Part shown: positions 1-8,316 of the stretch, piece after piece
Layout: each line of letters begins with the position of its first letter
Position numbering within the stretch: the stretch's first letter is position 1
Assembly (NCBI GenBank): GCA_002412495.1
Contig: DHVE01000101.1
Span: 1 to 64,000, forward strand
Length of the DNA stretch: 64,000 bases
Reading direction: 5' to 3'
Source of the DNA: Betaproteobacteria bacterium UBA5216
Lineage (GTDB): Bacteria > Pseudomonadota > Gammaproteobacteria > Burkholderiales > SG8-41
Position numbers and translations under genes: made by a program
Notes under the pieces: model-generated
Told to the model about the DNA's origin: nothing
Database searches by the model: none
Seen by the model: the letters and a program-made list of their open reading frames with translations, nothing else

Positions 1-114
1 TGTTGTTTTGCGCGGTTTCCACGCGGCACGCCGTGTTACGAAGCCGATGCCGATGACCTGCTGGCGACTAACCGCGCGCCGCTGCGCCGCATCACTAGCG
101 TAGGGGTAATTTAA
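1..114 (+). CDS. Possible 3' end of an upstream gene (partial)
   Basis: Frame 1 is open from the window edge to a TAA at 112-114 and would encode 37 residues ending in RRITSVGVI. Third codon positions are mostly G or C, as in the real genes nearby, which mildly supports coding. Frame 2 is also open nearly as far, and the piece is too short to assign to a family. It would end just before the AT-rich element in front of the dehydrogenase gene. No function can be given. Confidence 0.3.
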   Translation, partial: CCFARFPRGTPCYEADADDLLATNRAPLRRITSVGVI

Positions 115-121
115 ATAATAT

Positions 122-140
122 TTTAAATACAATTACTTAT
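122..140 (+). repeat. AT-rich 19-mer element, copy 1
   Basis: The bases TTTAAATACAATTACTTAT match the consensus TTTAAAAACAATTACTTAT at 18 of 19 positions. The ATG of the dehydrogenase gene follows immediately at 141. The upstream flank TTTAAATAAT resembles TATAAAT(A/T)AT, seen before the copies at 35.3 and 59.0 kb. There is no Shine-Dalgarno sequence between element and start codon. Confidence 0.7.
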
Positions 141-1091
141 ATGAAAAAGCCAATAATGGTGGGGCAGGTGGGGCTGGGCATCATGGGCGGCGCTTTTGCC
201 AAACATCTGCTGGCGGCGAAGTTCGGCGTGATCGGCTTTGACCCGGACAAAAAGGCGCGCGCGGCGCACACGGCGCGCGGTGGAGATTGCGCGGCGTCCG
301 GCGCCGACGTGGCGCGTCAGTGCAAGGTAATCATCACCTCGTTGCCCAGTATCAAAGCCATGGAGACCGCGTTCTTCGGCACGGACGGTATCGTCGCTGG
401 CTCGCGCACGGGCATGATTGTGATCGAAGCGAGCACCATGCCGATCAAAGTCAAGCAGGGCATACGCGAGCGCTGCGCCGCGCACGGCATTACGGTGCTC
501 GATTGCCCCATCAGCGGCACCGGCGCGCAGGCGGCGGCGAAAGATATTTCGGTGTACGCCAGCGGCGACGCGGCGGCGGTTAAACGCTGCGACGCGGTGT
601 TTAAGGGCTTTGCGCGCAGCATGCATTATTGCGGTGAATTCGGAAATGGATCCAGACTCAAGTTCATCGCGAACTTGCTGGTGACCATCCACAATTTGTC
701 CGCAGCGGAGGCAATGGTGATGGGGCTTAAATCCGGTCTTGATTTGAATCTGGTCTACAAGGTCATCAAGGACGGCGCAGGCACCTCGCGCATGTTTGAG
801 GTGCGCGGGCCGATGATGATTAAAAACGACTACCGCGCCGCGACCATGAAATGCGAGGTGTACCAGAAGGATATTGATATCATCGGGGACTTCGCCGCCG
901 GCCTCAATATTCCGGTACCGCTGTTCGAGGCGAGCAAGGCGTATTATTCCGCAGCGCTGTCACAGGGGTTTGCGAAGGAAGACACCGGGGCGGTATGCGC
1001 GGTGCTGGAGCGGATGGCGGGCGATCCACGAAATTCACGAAAAGCAAGCGGCAGAAAATCCATTAACCAACGGAAAGCAAAGTCATCATGA
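141..1091 (+). CDS. NAD(P)-dependent beta-hydroxyacid dehydrogenase (3-hydroxyisobutyrate dehydrogenase family)
   Basis: The 316-residue product has an N-terminal Rossmann fold with GLGIMG at residues 11-16, a substrate-loop motif DCPISGTGAQA near 121-131, and the conserved catalytic lysine near residue 174 in the helix SRLKFIANLL. This is the plan of the 3-hydroxyisobutyrate / tartronate semialdehyde / 6-phosphogluconate dehydrogenase superfamily, which oxidises beta-hydroxyacids with NAD(P). Length fits, apart from a basic C-terminal tail of about 20 residues. The ATG at 141 has no Shine-Dalgarno sequence; an ATG at 156 (residue 6) is an alternative start. The stop overlaps the next start by four bases, so the two are probably co-translated. 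The substrate is unknown. Confidence 0.88.
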   Translation: MKKPIMVGQVGLGIMGGAFAKHLLAAKFGVIGFDPDKKARAAHTARGGDCAASGADVARQCKVIITSLPSIKAMETAFFGTDGIVAGSRTGMIVIEASTMPIKVKQGIRERCAAHGITVLDCPISGTGAQAAAKDISVYASGDAAAVKRCDAVFKGFARSMHYCGEFGNGSRLKFIANLLVTIHNLSAAEAMVMGLKSGLDLNLVYKVIKDGAGTSRMFEVRGPMMIKNDYRAATMKCEVYQKDIDIIGDFAAGLNIPVPLFEASKAYYSAALSQGFAKEDTGAVCAVLERMAGDPRNSRKASGRKSINQRKAKSS

Positions 1092-2338
1092 GCGACGCAA
1101 CATCGATGTCCCCAGGCAGCCAGGCATCACAAACCCTGGCCTTCAACATGAAGCTACTGGCCCAGCACGAGATGGAAGGTTTCGGCGGCATGGGCGAGGG
1201 CATCAACATGCAGGTCACCAAGGATGGCCGGCGCATCATCTGGATGGCGCATGAGTCGGCGCCGAAAAATTTCACCGCGTTGGACGTGAGCGATCCGCGC
1301 AAACCCAAATTTGTGGTGCAGACCGATTTGCCGCACAGCAATGTGCGCTCGAATTCGCTCGACGTGGTGGGCAACACCATGGTGGTGGCGTATCAGACCA
1401 AGGGTTTTAATGACAAGCCGGCGGGTTTCGACATGTTCGATATCAGCGTGCCGGAAAAACCCAGGCTGATTTCGCACTTTGATGCCTCGGGACAGTTCTC
1501 GCGCGGCGTGCACGCGGTGTGGTTCGACGATGGCGAGTTCGTACACATGGCCAGCGGCGCGCCGGATTTCGAGCCGACCAACGACAAGGACGACCAGTTT
1601 TATCGCATCATCGACGTACGTAATCCCAGCAAGCCCACGGAAGCGGGCCGCTGGTGGATGCCGGGCACGCGTAAGGGGGACAAGGAAGCGCCGCCGCCGC
1701 GTCTGAAAATCGACGGGGGCTATCGCGCGCACAACACCAATGTGTATGCGAAGCAGCGTCCGGATCGCGCGTACGTCGGTTACATCGATGGCGGCGGATT
1801 CATCCTCGACATCAAGAACAAAGGCGACATCAAAGTGGTGTCGCGCTGGAAAAACGCGCCGCCGTTCAACGGTTTTGTGCATACGGTGATGCCGCTGTTC
1901 AGCCGGAATCTGCTGATTGCCACCGAAGAATGCGTGCGCGACAACTGCGCCGATTGGCCCAAGCTGACCTGGGTGATCAACGGCGCGGATGAAACCAACC
2001 CGGTACCCATTTCCACCGTGCCGCTGCCGTCACCGGACAGTTTCGGTAAGCGCGGTGGGCGTTTCGGTTCGCACAATCTGTGGGAGAACTATTCCGCCGA
2101 TTGCGCCTGGAAATCCGACAACATCATTCTCGCCACTTTTTTTAATGGCGGCTTGCGCGCGTATGATTTGTCGAATCCGTTCCAGCCGCAGGAAGTGGCG
2201 TATTTTGTGCCGGGCACGCCCAAGCTGTCGCCGAAGGGCGCTGTGCAGATCAACGATGTGTATGTGGATGATCGCGGCGTGGTGTATTGCCAGGATCGAT
2301 TTACCGGTGGGTTGTATGTGGTGGAGTGGACGCAGTAG
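1088..2338 (+). CDS. LVIVD-repeat beta-propeller protein
   Basis: The 416-residue protein carries at least four LVIVD-type blades with the signature (L/F/I)D(V/I)xxPxxP: LDVSDPRKP, FDISVPEKP, IDVRNPSKP and YDLSNPFQP. Such repeats fold as a beta-propeller. No signal peptide or membrane segment is evident, so a cytoplasmic location is inferred. It starts inside the end of the dehydrogenase gene (ATGA overlap), which suggests a shared job. Related proteins are annotated only as LVIVD-repeat proteins or uncharacterised; no reaction can be assigned, though a lyase or decarboxylase-like role acting with the dehydrogenase is conceivable. Confidence 0.75.
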   Translation: MSDATSMSPGSQASQTLAFNMKLLAQHEMEGFGGMGEGINMQVTKDGRRIIWMAHESAPKNFTALDVSDPRKPKFVVQTDLPHSNVRSNSLDVVGNTMVVAYQTKGFNDKPAGFDMFDISVPEKPRLISHFDASGQFSRGVHAVWFDDGEFVHMASGAPDFEPTNDKDDQFYRIIDVRNPSKPTEAGRWWMPGTRKGDKEAPPPRLKIDGGYRAHNTNVYAKQRPDRAYVGYIDGGGFILDIKNKGDIKVVSRWKNAPPFNGFVHTVMPLFSRNLLIATEECVRDNCADWPKLTWVINGADETNPVPISTVPLPSPDSFGKRGGRFGSHNLWENYSADCAWKSDNIILATFFNGGLRAYDLSNPFQPQEVAYFVPGTPKLSPKGAVQINDVYVDDRGVVYCQDRFTGGLYVVEWTQ

Positions 2339-2339
2339 G

Positions 2340-2450
2340 CCGCGTTGCGGCCGGAGTGTTGCGTTTTGGGTTTTGCGTGTTAAGTTAACAATACTCACGG
2401 ATACATCAATTCAACACTCACCATTCAAAACCAAACACTAAAGTGGACAA
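2340..2450. repeat. Intergenic inverted-repeat region of GTGTTG/CAACAC type
   Basis: Between the LVIVD gene and the CobW gene, GAGTGTTG (2354-2361) is mirrored by CAACACTC (2412-2419). A second weaker pairing joins TTGGGTTTTG (2366-2375) with CAAAACCAAA (2426-2435). The decamer TCAACACTCA (2411-2420) occurs again at 60630-60639 before tctA, in a gap of similar layout. No T-run typical of a terminator follows. The function is unknown. Confidence 0.4.
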
Positions 2451-3518
2451 ATGGAAGCTCCCGTATTAGGCCGTAGCGCCTTGTCAGGCCGTATACCCGT
2501 CAGTGTCATTACCGGTTTTCTGGGTAGCGGAAAGACCACGCTGGTCAACAAACTATTGAAGCGCCCGGAGATGAACCGCGTCGCCGTGATCGTCAATGAG
2601 CTGGGCGAACAGGCCATCGACAATGATCTGGTGGAAGTATCATCCGAGCAGATGATGCTGCTTAACAATGGTTGCCTGTGCTGCGTGTTGCGCGGCGATT
2701 TGCAGGAGACCATGCGCGATTTGTTTATCAAGCGGCGCAATGGCGTGATCATCGATTTCGACCGTCTGGTGATCGAAACCACCGGGCTTGCCGATCCCGC
2801 GCCGGTGATGCAAACCTTGATGACGGATACCATGCTGCAATCGCAATATCGTCTGGATTGCGTGGTGACGCTGGTGGATGCGGTCAATGGTCTGGAGCAG
2901 ATCAAAACGTTGTCCGAGCCGGTTAAGCAGGCGGCGCTGGCCGACCGGCTGGTGATTACCAAGACCGATCTGGTGGACGAAGCCAAGGCCACAGCGCTGG
3001 AAGCCGCGCTGCGCGAACTGAATCCGCGCGCGCCGGTGAAACGCGCCGTTAACGGTGAAATCGAACTGGCATTTTTGATCGACGTGGCGCTGCGCAGCGT
3101 GCAATCGCGCCTTGAAGATGTCGAGCGCTGGATGGGGGCTGACAATGCGGAAGACCACGGCCACTACGGGCACGATGAACACGGCCACGCGCACCGGCAC
3201 GACAGCAACGTGATTTCGTTTTGCCTGCGTTACAAAGAGCCGTTTACCTGGGCGTCGTTTTCGCAGTGCATGGAAGTGCTGGGCACGCTGCGCGGCGCGG
3301 ATTTATTTCGCGTGAAGGGCCTGGTGAATGTGGCGGGGCACAAAGGCCCGCTGATTGTCCAAGGCGTGCAGCATTTGTTTCACCCGCCGATTGAGCTGGA
3401 AAAGTGGCCCGGTGACGATCACGAAACGCGCATCGTGTTTATTACGCGGGGCATTACGCAACAGACCGTGGCAAACCTGTTTTCGGCAATCGCGTCCATT
3501 GCCGCATTGCCGTCGTAA
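2451..3518 (+). CDS. CobW/CobW-C (COG0523) GTP-binding metallochaperone
   Basis: The 355-residue protein opens with a P-loop GFLGSGKTT near residues 23-31. It then shows NELGEQAIDNDLV, the metal-binding CLCC motif typical of COG0523 proteins near residue 75, ETTGLADPAP as switch region and TKTDLVD as the base-recognition motif. A histidine-rich linker (HGHYGHDEHGHAHRHD) precedes the CobW C-terminal domain. Family members are GTPases that deliver zinc, cobalt or iron to client enzymes. The His-rich stretch points to a transition metal such as zinc, but the metal and client are not shown by sequence. It lies 112 bases after the LVIVD gene on the same strand, so it may have its own promoter. Confidence 0.9.
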   Translation: MEAPVLGRSALSGRIPVSVITGFLGSGKTTLVNKLLKRPEMNRVAVIVNELGEQAIDNDLVEVSSEQMMLLNNGCLCCVLRGDLQETMRDLFIKRRNGVIIDFDRLVIETTGLADPAPVMQTLMTDTMLQSQYRLDCVVTLVDAVNGLEQIKTLSEPVKQAALADRLVITKTDLVDEAKATALEAALRELNPRAPVKRAVNGEIELAFLIDVALRSVQSRLEDVERWMGADNAEDHGHYGHDEHGHAHRHDSNVISFCLRYKEPFTWASFSQCMEVLGTLRGADLFRVKGLVNVAGHKGPLIVQGVQHLFHPPIELEKWPGDDHETRIVFITRGITQQTVANLFSAIASIAALPS

Positions 3519-3549
3519 AAAATCAACAAAAACAATAACTTAATTTCAT

Positions 3550-4158
3550 TTACTTAGGGGCGTTCGCGGTCACGATCGGCGTGAAGTGTTCCACCACCGA
3601 TTGGTAAGCGGGTTTTCCGTTCAAGCCCGACAGAACTTCTTTCGCGCGCGTGAATTCCTTGATCTCGATCAGGCCGGAGAGCAGGAACACCTCGGGCGTG
3701 GTGTCATCGGCGGCGGCACCGGCTTTTAATTCCTGATATTGCTTGTCCAGATGCGCGCCCGCGTCGGGATTGGCAAGCGACCGCACGCGCACCATCCCTG
3801 TTTTGCCCTGCTGGCCGGCGGCCGGTGTTTTGGCGAGCTGGTTTACGACTAGCGGCGGTAGCTGTTTAACTTCGGGCTTCAAGGTGCTTTTGCTGTCCAG
3901 GCTGCCCACTTCGACGAGTCCGCCGCCGTTCCAGATTTCCTGACGGCCGTTGCCAAAATAAACCATCTGCACCCGCGCACCGTTACCCAGCGTGAGTTTG
4001 TCGCCCGTGGCAATTTTCAGAAAGGGCACCGCCGCGCGCTTTCCGCTTTCGGCGGTGATCGACACATCGCCGCTGATCTGCGTAATCATGCCGGCATCGC
4101 CCCAAGCCGCACTGCTACCTAAAATCAGAACCGCCGTAATCCATGGAATGATTCGCAT
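3550..4158 (-). CDS. Secreted FecR-like domain protein
   Basis: The 202-residue product begins with a signal peptide (MRIIPWITAVLILGSSAAWG) and continues with a beta-rich stretch in the style of a FecR/DUF4384-type domain: ISGDVSI, ATGDKLTLGNGARVQMVYFGNG. The C-terminal half is helical and resembles a short tetratricopeptide-like tail. It is probably periplasmic. It lies 9 bases downstream of the CHASE2 cyclase gene on the same strand, and pairs of FecR-domain protein with CHASE2 cyclase are common in proteobacteria, so it may feed the periplasmic CHASE2 sensor. The ligand is unknown. Confidence 0.7.
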   Translation of the reverse strand: MRIIPWITAVLILGSSAAWGDAGMITQISGDVSITAESGKRAAVPFLKIATGDKLTLGNGARVQMVYFGNGRQEIWNGGGLVEVGSLDSKSTLKPEVKQLPPLVVNQLAKTPAAGQQGKTGMVRVRSLANPDAGAHLDKQYQELKAGAAADDTTPEVFLLSGLIEIKEFTRAKEVLSGLNGKPAYQSVVEHFTPIVTANAPK

Positions 4159-4167
4159 GTTTATCTC

Positions 4168-6099
4168 CTACGCCTTGATATCCACAATTTCATAAACTTC
4201 AATCGGTTCCGCACGGCCCTTGACCTTCAGCGTATCGTGGCGTCCTGTCACTACCTTGTCACCCGCCGCGCGCACCGTATCCGCACTGGCTACGATAACG
4301 CAACTCATGGTCTTTGTCTCGCCCTCCAGACGGGAGGCAACGTTAACTGTGTCACCTATCGCGGTAAATTCTTTCTTCTTGGCCGTGCCAATTTCGCCGA
4401 CCACCGCATTTCCGGTATGTATACCAATGCCGATGCCGAAAGGCGGCAGCCCCTTGTCCGGAAAACGCTCGTCCATCCAGCCCTTGAATTCCTCGGCCAC
4501 CCGCCGCATGCGCGCGGCCGCCCGTAGCGCCCGGATGGGATGATCCGCAAACGGGAACGGCGCGCCAAACTCGGCCATCACGGCGTCGCCGATGAATTTG
4601 TCGATACGGCCACCCTCGGCTTTAATAACGTCGATGACCCGCGGAAAGTAGACATTCAAAAATTCGACCGTTTCGTGTGCGCTGAGTTTCTCGCTAATGG
4701 TGGTGAAATTGCGAATGTCCGAAAACAGCACTGTAATGTGCATAGCTTGCCCACTGACGTTGAGCTTTTGGTCGCTGTCGAGCAGCAGGTTGACTACTTC
4801 GTCGGAGGCGTACCCCTCGAACAGGGTGCGCACGTGCGCCTTGTCGCGTTCTTCGCGCGTCAGGCGCAGGCCCAGCACCAATAAAAATCCCGCAAGCAAT
4901 CCCAAGTGCACGGGTGCTGCCGGGAACAGCCAGAAATGCTGGAACGACACATAACCCACGCCCAAGGCCACGGCGGCACTTGCCACCGTAGCGCCGAGGC
5001 CCCACCAAGGCGACGTGCGCAGGCCAACGGCAATCCCCGCCAGCAATACCACCGCCATGATGATCCAGCGTAACAGGTCGGGCGCGTTGCGGGTGGTTTT
5101 ACCGGAGAGCAGGGTCTCGACGATATTGGCCTGAATTTCCGGCCCCGACATGAACGACTTGTCGCGGCGGAAGACGCCGTTGGTGTAGGCCGTGCCATGC
5201 ACATCGTTCATGCCTTCGTAATTGGCGCCGACAATCACCACCTTGCCGCGCAGCGCCTGTATCGCCGGATCACGCAGCGCGTTCGCTTCCAGCAGGCGGT
5301 GAAAGGACAGGCGCGGGATCGTGCCCGGCGGGCCGGCGTAGGTGATCGGCTGGTCGCTGTCCGCATTATAGGTATGACCGCCGATGGACCACTCGCGGGC
5401 GGCGGGAGATTGTCCCGATGCCCGCACGGCCAGCAATGCACCGAGTGTCAGGCGCGGCGCGCCCTTGGCGGTTTCCTTGTCCAGATTCAGCGGCGGGGCC
5501 ATGCGAAAGCGACGGGTGCTGCCATCGCTGTCCACCACCAGATCCGCGAGGCCGATGCTAGCTTCCAGATCGGCGTTTGGCAGCGATATCAAATACTCCG
5601 TGTGCGGCAGCAAAAAATTATCCGGCTTGCCCGGTTCGCCGCGGCTCACGGCGCCCACGATAACGGTTTTGCCGGCGCCAAGTTCCTGCCGAAAAGCGAG
5701 GTCGTATTCCTTCAGCCCCTCGCTGGTGGAGAGTTTGTATTTTTGCAGCCAGGCTTCGGGCGTCACCGAAAACAAAAAATCCACGCCGATCACCGAAGCG
5801 CCGGCAGCGCGCAACGTGGCCAGCGCGCGCGCGTGCAGCGGTGCCCAGAAAGCCAGCGGATCATCGAACTTGGCGAGCGAGGGTTCGTCCACCTCCACCA
5901 TCACCACGTGAGCCGGCTCAAAGCGCTTGCCGCTCAGGCGATGCCACAGATCGCTGTAGACATTATCGAGGCCGGCGAGCGCACCGAATTGAAAAGCGGC
6001 TTCCGCAACGGCGAATGCGATGGCCGCCATGACCAGCAGCACGCGCGGCGTATGGCGTTTGTTTCGCGATGCGTCCTGCGGTGTGGCGGGTGGATTCAC
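4168..6099 (-). CDS. CHASE2-domain class III adenylate/guanylate cyclase
   Basis: The 643-residue protein has an N-terminal membrane anchor (about residues 20-42), a periplasmic CHASE2 domain to about 330, then three hydrophobic helices (about 345-415) and a cytoplasmic cyclase domain from about 440. The catalytic core shows VLFSDIRNFT and KFIGDAVMAEFG, carrying the two metal aspartates and the purine-contacting lysine. It also shows TAIGDTVNVASRLE, with the second purine contact and the Asn/Arg transition-state pair. All essential residues are present, so it should make a cyclic nucleotide, most likely cAMP of class IIIb type. It is the first gene of a two-gene unit with the FecR-like protein. 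The start is an ATG at 6097-6099. Confidence 0.92.
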   Translation of the reverse strand: MNPPATPQDASRNKRHTPRVLLVMAAIAFAVAEAAFQFGALAGLDNVYSDLWHRLSGKRFEPAHVVMVEVDEPSLAKFDDPLAFWAPLHARALATLRAAGASVIGVDFLFSVTPEAWLQKYKLSTSEGLKEYDLAFRQELGAGKTVIVGAVSRGEPGKPDNFLLPHTEYLISLPNADLEASIGLADLVVDSDGSTRRFRMAPPLNLDKETAKGAPRLTLGALLAVRASGQSPAAREWSIGGHTYNADSDQPITYAGPPGTIPRLSFHRLLEANALRDPAIQALRGKVVIVGANYEGMNDVHGTAYTNGVFRRDKSFMSGPEIQANIVETLLSGKTTRNAPDLLRWIIMAVVLLAGIAVGLRTSPWWGLGATVASAAVALGVGYVSFQHFWLFPAAPVHLGLLAGFLLVLGLRLTREERDKAHVRTLFEGYASDEVVNLLLDSDQKLNVSGQAMHITVLFSDIRNFTTISEKLSAHETVEFLNVYFPRVIDVIKAEGGRIDKFIGDAVMAEFGAPFPFADHPIRALRAAARMRRVAEEFKGWMDERFPDKGLPPFGIGIGIHTGNAVVGEIGTAKKKEFTAIGDTVNVASRLEGETKTMSCVIVASADTVRAAGDKVVTGRHDTLKVKGRAEPIEVYEIVDIKA

Positions 6100-6121
6100 C
6101 CCCGTATTCTAGAAGTCATTT

Positions 6122-6180
6122 CACAAATAAGCTTTTGCGAAAATATCTATTTGATTTTATGGATATTTTTTCTATTTGTG
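6122..6180. promoter_or_regulatory. AT-rich inverted repeat upstream of the CHASE2 cyclase
   Basis: CACAAATA (6122-6129) is mirrored by TATTTGTG (6173-6180). Nested inside, AAAATATC (6140-6147) is mirrored by GATATTTT (6162-6169). It lies 23 bases upstream of the cyclase start codon on its 5' side, in a strongly AT-rich patch, so it is well placed as an operator or promoter region. No regulator gene is adjacent. Confidence 0.4.
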
Positions 6181-6270
6181 TAGTGGCTTCTGTTACTTTG
6201 TGCGCAGCAGCGCATGCACGAGCATTTTTCAAATGGTTTTGAATTCGAACACGGGGAGCGCGTCTCATAG

Positions 6271-6346
6271 AACTTTGAGTCTGAGCGGGTAGCCAATATC
6301 GATCACAATGCGAAGCATTGACGATCGATATGAACGATGCAAAGTT
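6271..6346. repeat. Nested palindrome, candidate structured element
   Basis: Three concentric pairings are visible. AACTTTG (6271-6277) pairs with CAAAGTT (6340-6346), ATATCGATC (6296-6304) with GATCGATAT (6323-6331), and CAATGC (6306-6311) with GCATTG (6315-6320) around a GAA loop. CTGAG (6281-6285) could also pair with CTCAG (6358-6362) outside the outer arm. No T-run follows, so it is not an ordinary terminator. It could be a small structured RNA, an operator or a remnant of a miniature mobile element. Confidence 0.4.
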
Positions 6347-6462
6347 TACTTTCCCAACTCAGAAAACCACGACTCCAGCCCAAAATAGCTGTCAGATAAA
6401 CAACCGTTAGGAGGGGATTCAGGCTTGGCGGATTACACTGAGCCGTAGGAAATTCCGCCTAC

Positions 6463-6696
6463 CTAGTTTGCTTCCGGCGTGACGATTTCGATTTGATCGC
6501 GACTGACATTAACGAACGGGGCGACCAGAACTTGCCGTCCGCCGAGTTCCCAGACCTCGACATCGGTTAGGGCGAGGAAGTCTTTTGAGTCTACGAGAAA
6601 GTCGGTGACGCGGGCACCGGGGAGCAGGTGGATGTTCCCTTTGATTCGGTAGCTGCGGGTCAGGATGATGACCTTGGTTTTACTTTCGTCTGCCAT
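6463..6696 (-). CDS. Small conserved protein (DUF6812-like), unknown function
   Basis: The 77-residue protein starts MADESKTKVIILTRSYRIKG and appears to be a compact beta-barrel-like fold with the core LPGARVTDFLVDSKDFLALTDVEVW. It has no signal peptide, cysteines or membrane segment. A Shine-Dalgarno GGAGAAGGAGCAA precedes the ATG on the minus strand. It resembles small proteins grouped as DUF6812, but that placement is from memory. It stands alone between the structured gap and tRNA-Asn. Confidence 0.65.
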   Translation of the reverse strand: MADESKTKVIILTRSYRIKGNIHLLPGARVTDFLVDSKDFLALTDVEVWELGGRQVLVAPFVNVSRDQIEIVTPEAN

Positions 6697-6815
6697 GATT
6701 GCTCCTTCTCCCGTATGCCTGAATTGGTGTTTTGAATGGCATACCGTGCAAAATAGTAGCGGTTAATACGCTTTGTGGCAAACGTTGGCAGCACAAGCAA
6801 GGCCTGCGGAAACGT

Positions 6816-6890
<75 letters not shown>

Positions 6891-6972
6891 ATATTCAGTA
6901 AACGACTGAAAGAGGGCGCATTTTAGTCATTTGGGCGTGTCCGGTCAATGCCGGACACCGGTGTTGACCGCG

Positions 6973-8178
6973 TTAGACCAGCACCTTGGCGATGGCGTTG
7001 GCCACGTAGTCAATGTTGTTGGAGTTTAGCGCGGCAACACAAATGCGCCCGCTGTCCAATGCATAGATGGAGTATTCCTCGCGCAGCCGGCGCACATGTT
7101 CCTTGGTCAATCCGGAATAGGAAAACATGCCGCGCTGATCGATCACGTAACTGAAATCGAAATCGGCGCGTTGCGCGCGAATTTTATCGACCAGCGCGCG
7201 GCGCATGGTCTTGATGCGGTCGCGCATCTGGCCGAGCTCTTGTTCCCATTGCTGGCGCAGTTCCGGCGTGGTCAGCACGGCCGCCACGGTTTGTGCGCCA
7301 TGTGTGGATGGGTTGGAGTAGTTGGTGCGGATCACGCGTTTGAGCTGGCTCAGCGTGCGCGCGGCTTGGTCTGCGTTTTCAGTGACCACGCTGCAGGTAC
7401 CAATGCGTTCGCCGTAGAGCGACAGCGATTTTGAAAAGGAGCTCGACACAAATACCACCGGGCAAACCTTGGTGAAGGCGCGTACGGCGGCTGCATCGGC
7501 GTCCAGGCCGTCGGCAAACCCTTGGTAGGCGATATCCAGAAACGGCACAAGATCGCGCGCCTTCACGACTTCGATGACTTTTTCCCACTGCGCCAAGTTG
7601 AGATCCACGCCAGTGGGGTTGTGGCAGCATGCGTGCAAAACGACCACCGATCCGGCGGGTAACTTGCCAAGGTCGGCCAGCATGCCGTCGAAGTTCAGGC
7701 CGTGAGTGGCGGCATTGTAGTAGGTGTAGGTATTAACCTTGAACCCTGCGAATTCCAACAGCGCACGGTGGTTTTCCCAACTCGGATCGCTGATCCAGGC
7801 TTCGGCGGTCGGGTTGAGACGGCGCAGCAAATCGGCGCCCACTTTCAGGCCGCCGGTGCCACCCAGCGTTTGCACCGTTAAGATGCGTCCACTCTGGACG
7901 GCTTCGCTCTCCGCGCCGAACACTACCGCCTGCACGGCTTTGTTGTAGGCCGCCAAACCATCGATGGGCAAATAGTTGCGCGGCATCGCGGTCTCGGCGA
8001 GCTTTTGTTCCGCCGCGCGCACGGATTTCAGCACCGGTACTTTGCTGTTGTCGTCGTAATACACGCCGACGCCGAGATTGACCTTTTTCGGGTTGGGGTC
8101 GGCGTTATAGGTTTCGGTGACACCCAAAATCGGATCTTTGGGGGCCATTTCGACGTTGGCAAGCAGCGAAGCAGTCAT
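6973..8178 (-). CDS. Aromatic / aspartate aminotransferase (class I, AspC/TyrB group)
   Basis: The 401-residue PLP enzyme matches the AspC/TyrB subgroup over full length. It shows NPTGVDL (cofactor-contacting Asn), DIAYQGF (pyridine-ring Asp), SFSKSLSLYGER (Schiff-base lysine) and SGRICVAAL near the C-terminus (substrate carboxylate Arg). It transfers amino groups between 2-oxoglutarate and aspartate, tyrosine or phenylalanine. Substrate preference cannot be fixed from these motifs. It is transcribed away from uvrB, and this divergent pair is a familiar betaproteobacterial arrangement. Confidence 0.93.
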   Translation of the reverse strand: MTASLLANVEMAPKDPILGVTETYNADPNPKKVNLGVGVYYDDNSKVPVLKSVRAAEQKLAETAMPRNYLPIDGLAAYNKAVQAVVFGAESEAVQSGRILTVQTLGGTGGLKVGADLLRRLNPTAEAWISDPSWENHRALLEFAGFKVNTYTYYNAATHGLNFDGMLADLGKLPAGSVVVLHACCHNPTGVDLNLAQWEKVIEVVKARDLVPFLDIAYQGFADGLDADAAAVRAFTKVCPVVFVSSSFSKSLSLYGERIGTCSVVTENADQAARTLSQLKRVIRTNYSNPSTHGAQTVAAVLTTPELRQQWEQELGQMRDRIKTMRRALVDKIRAQRADFDFSYVIDQRGMFSYSGLTKEHVRRLREEYSIYALDSGRICVAALNSNNIDYVANAIAKVLV

Positions 8179-8316
8179 GTCAGTCAGGTAAGTGGTTGAT
8201 TGTTAATGTGTGCAGCGCAATATTTTACCCGTGGAAGCGGGATAGTGGCTAGGGCCAATTCGCGCGGACTGCATGGTTCGTGCGAAAATACGCGGTTACC
8301 CGGCAAACCCCCGCAC

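Larger units (their letters stand above)
6100..6462. other. Gene-free stretch with two structured elements
   Basis: No reading frame here looks coding. The first 80 bases are AT-rich and hold the inverted repeat at 6122-6180. A second nested palindrome occupies 6271-6346. The remainder, up to the stop of the small gene at 6463, shows nothing recognisable. Confidence 0.6.

Noticed and set aside
8200..8316. Extended uvrB start at 8200
   Set aside because: The 39 extra residues do not match the family; the ATG at 8317 gives the normal length.
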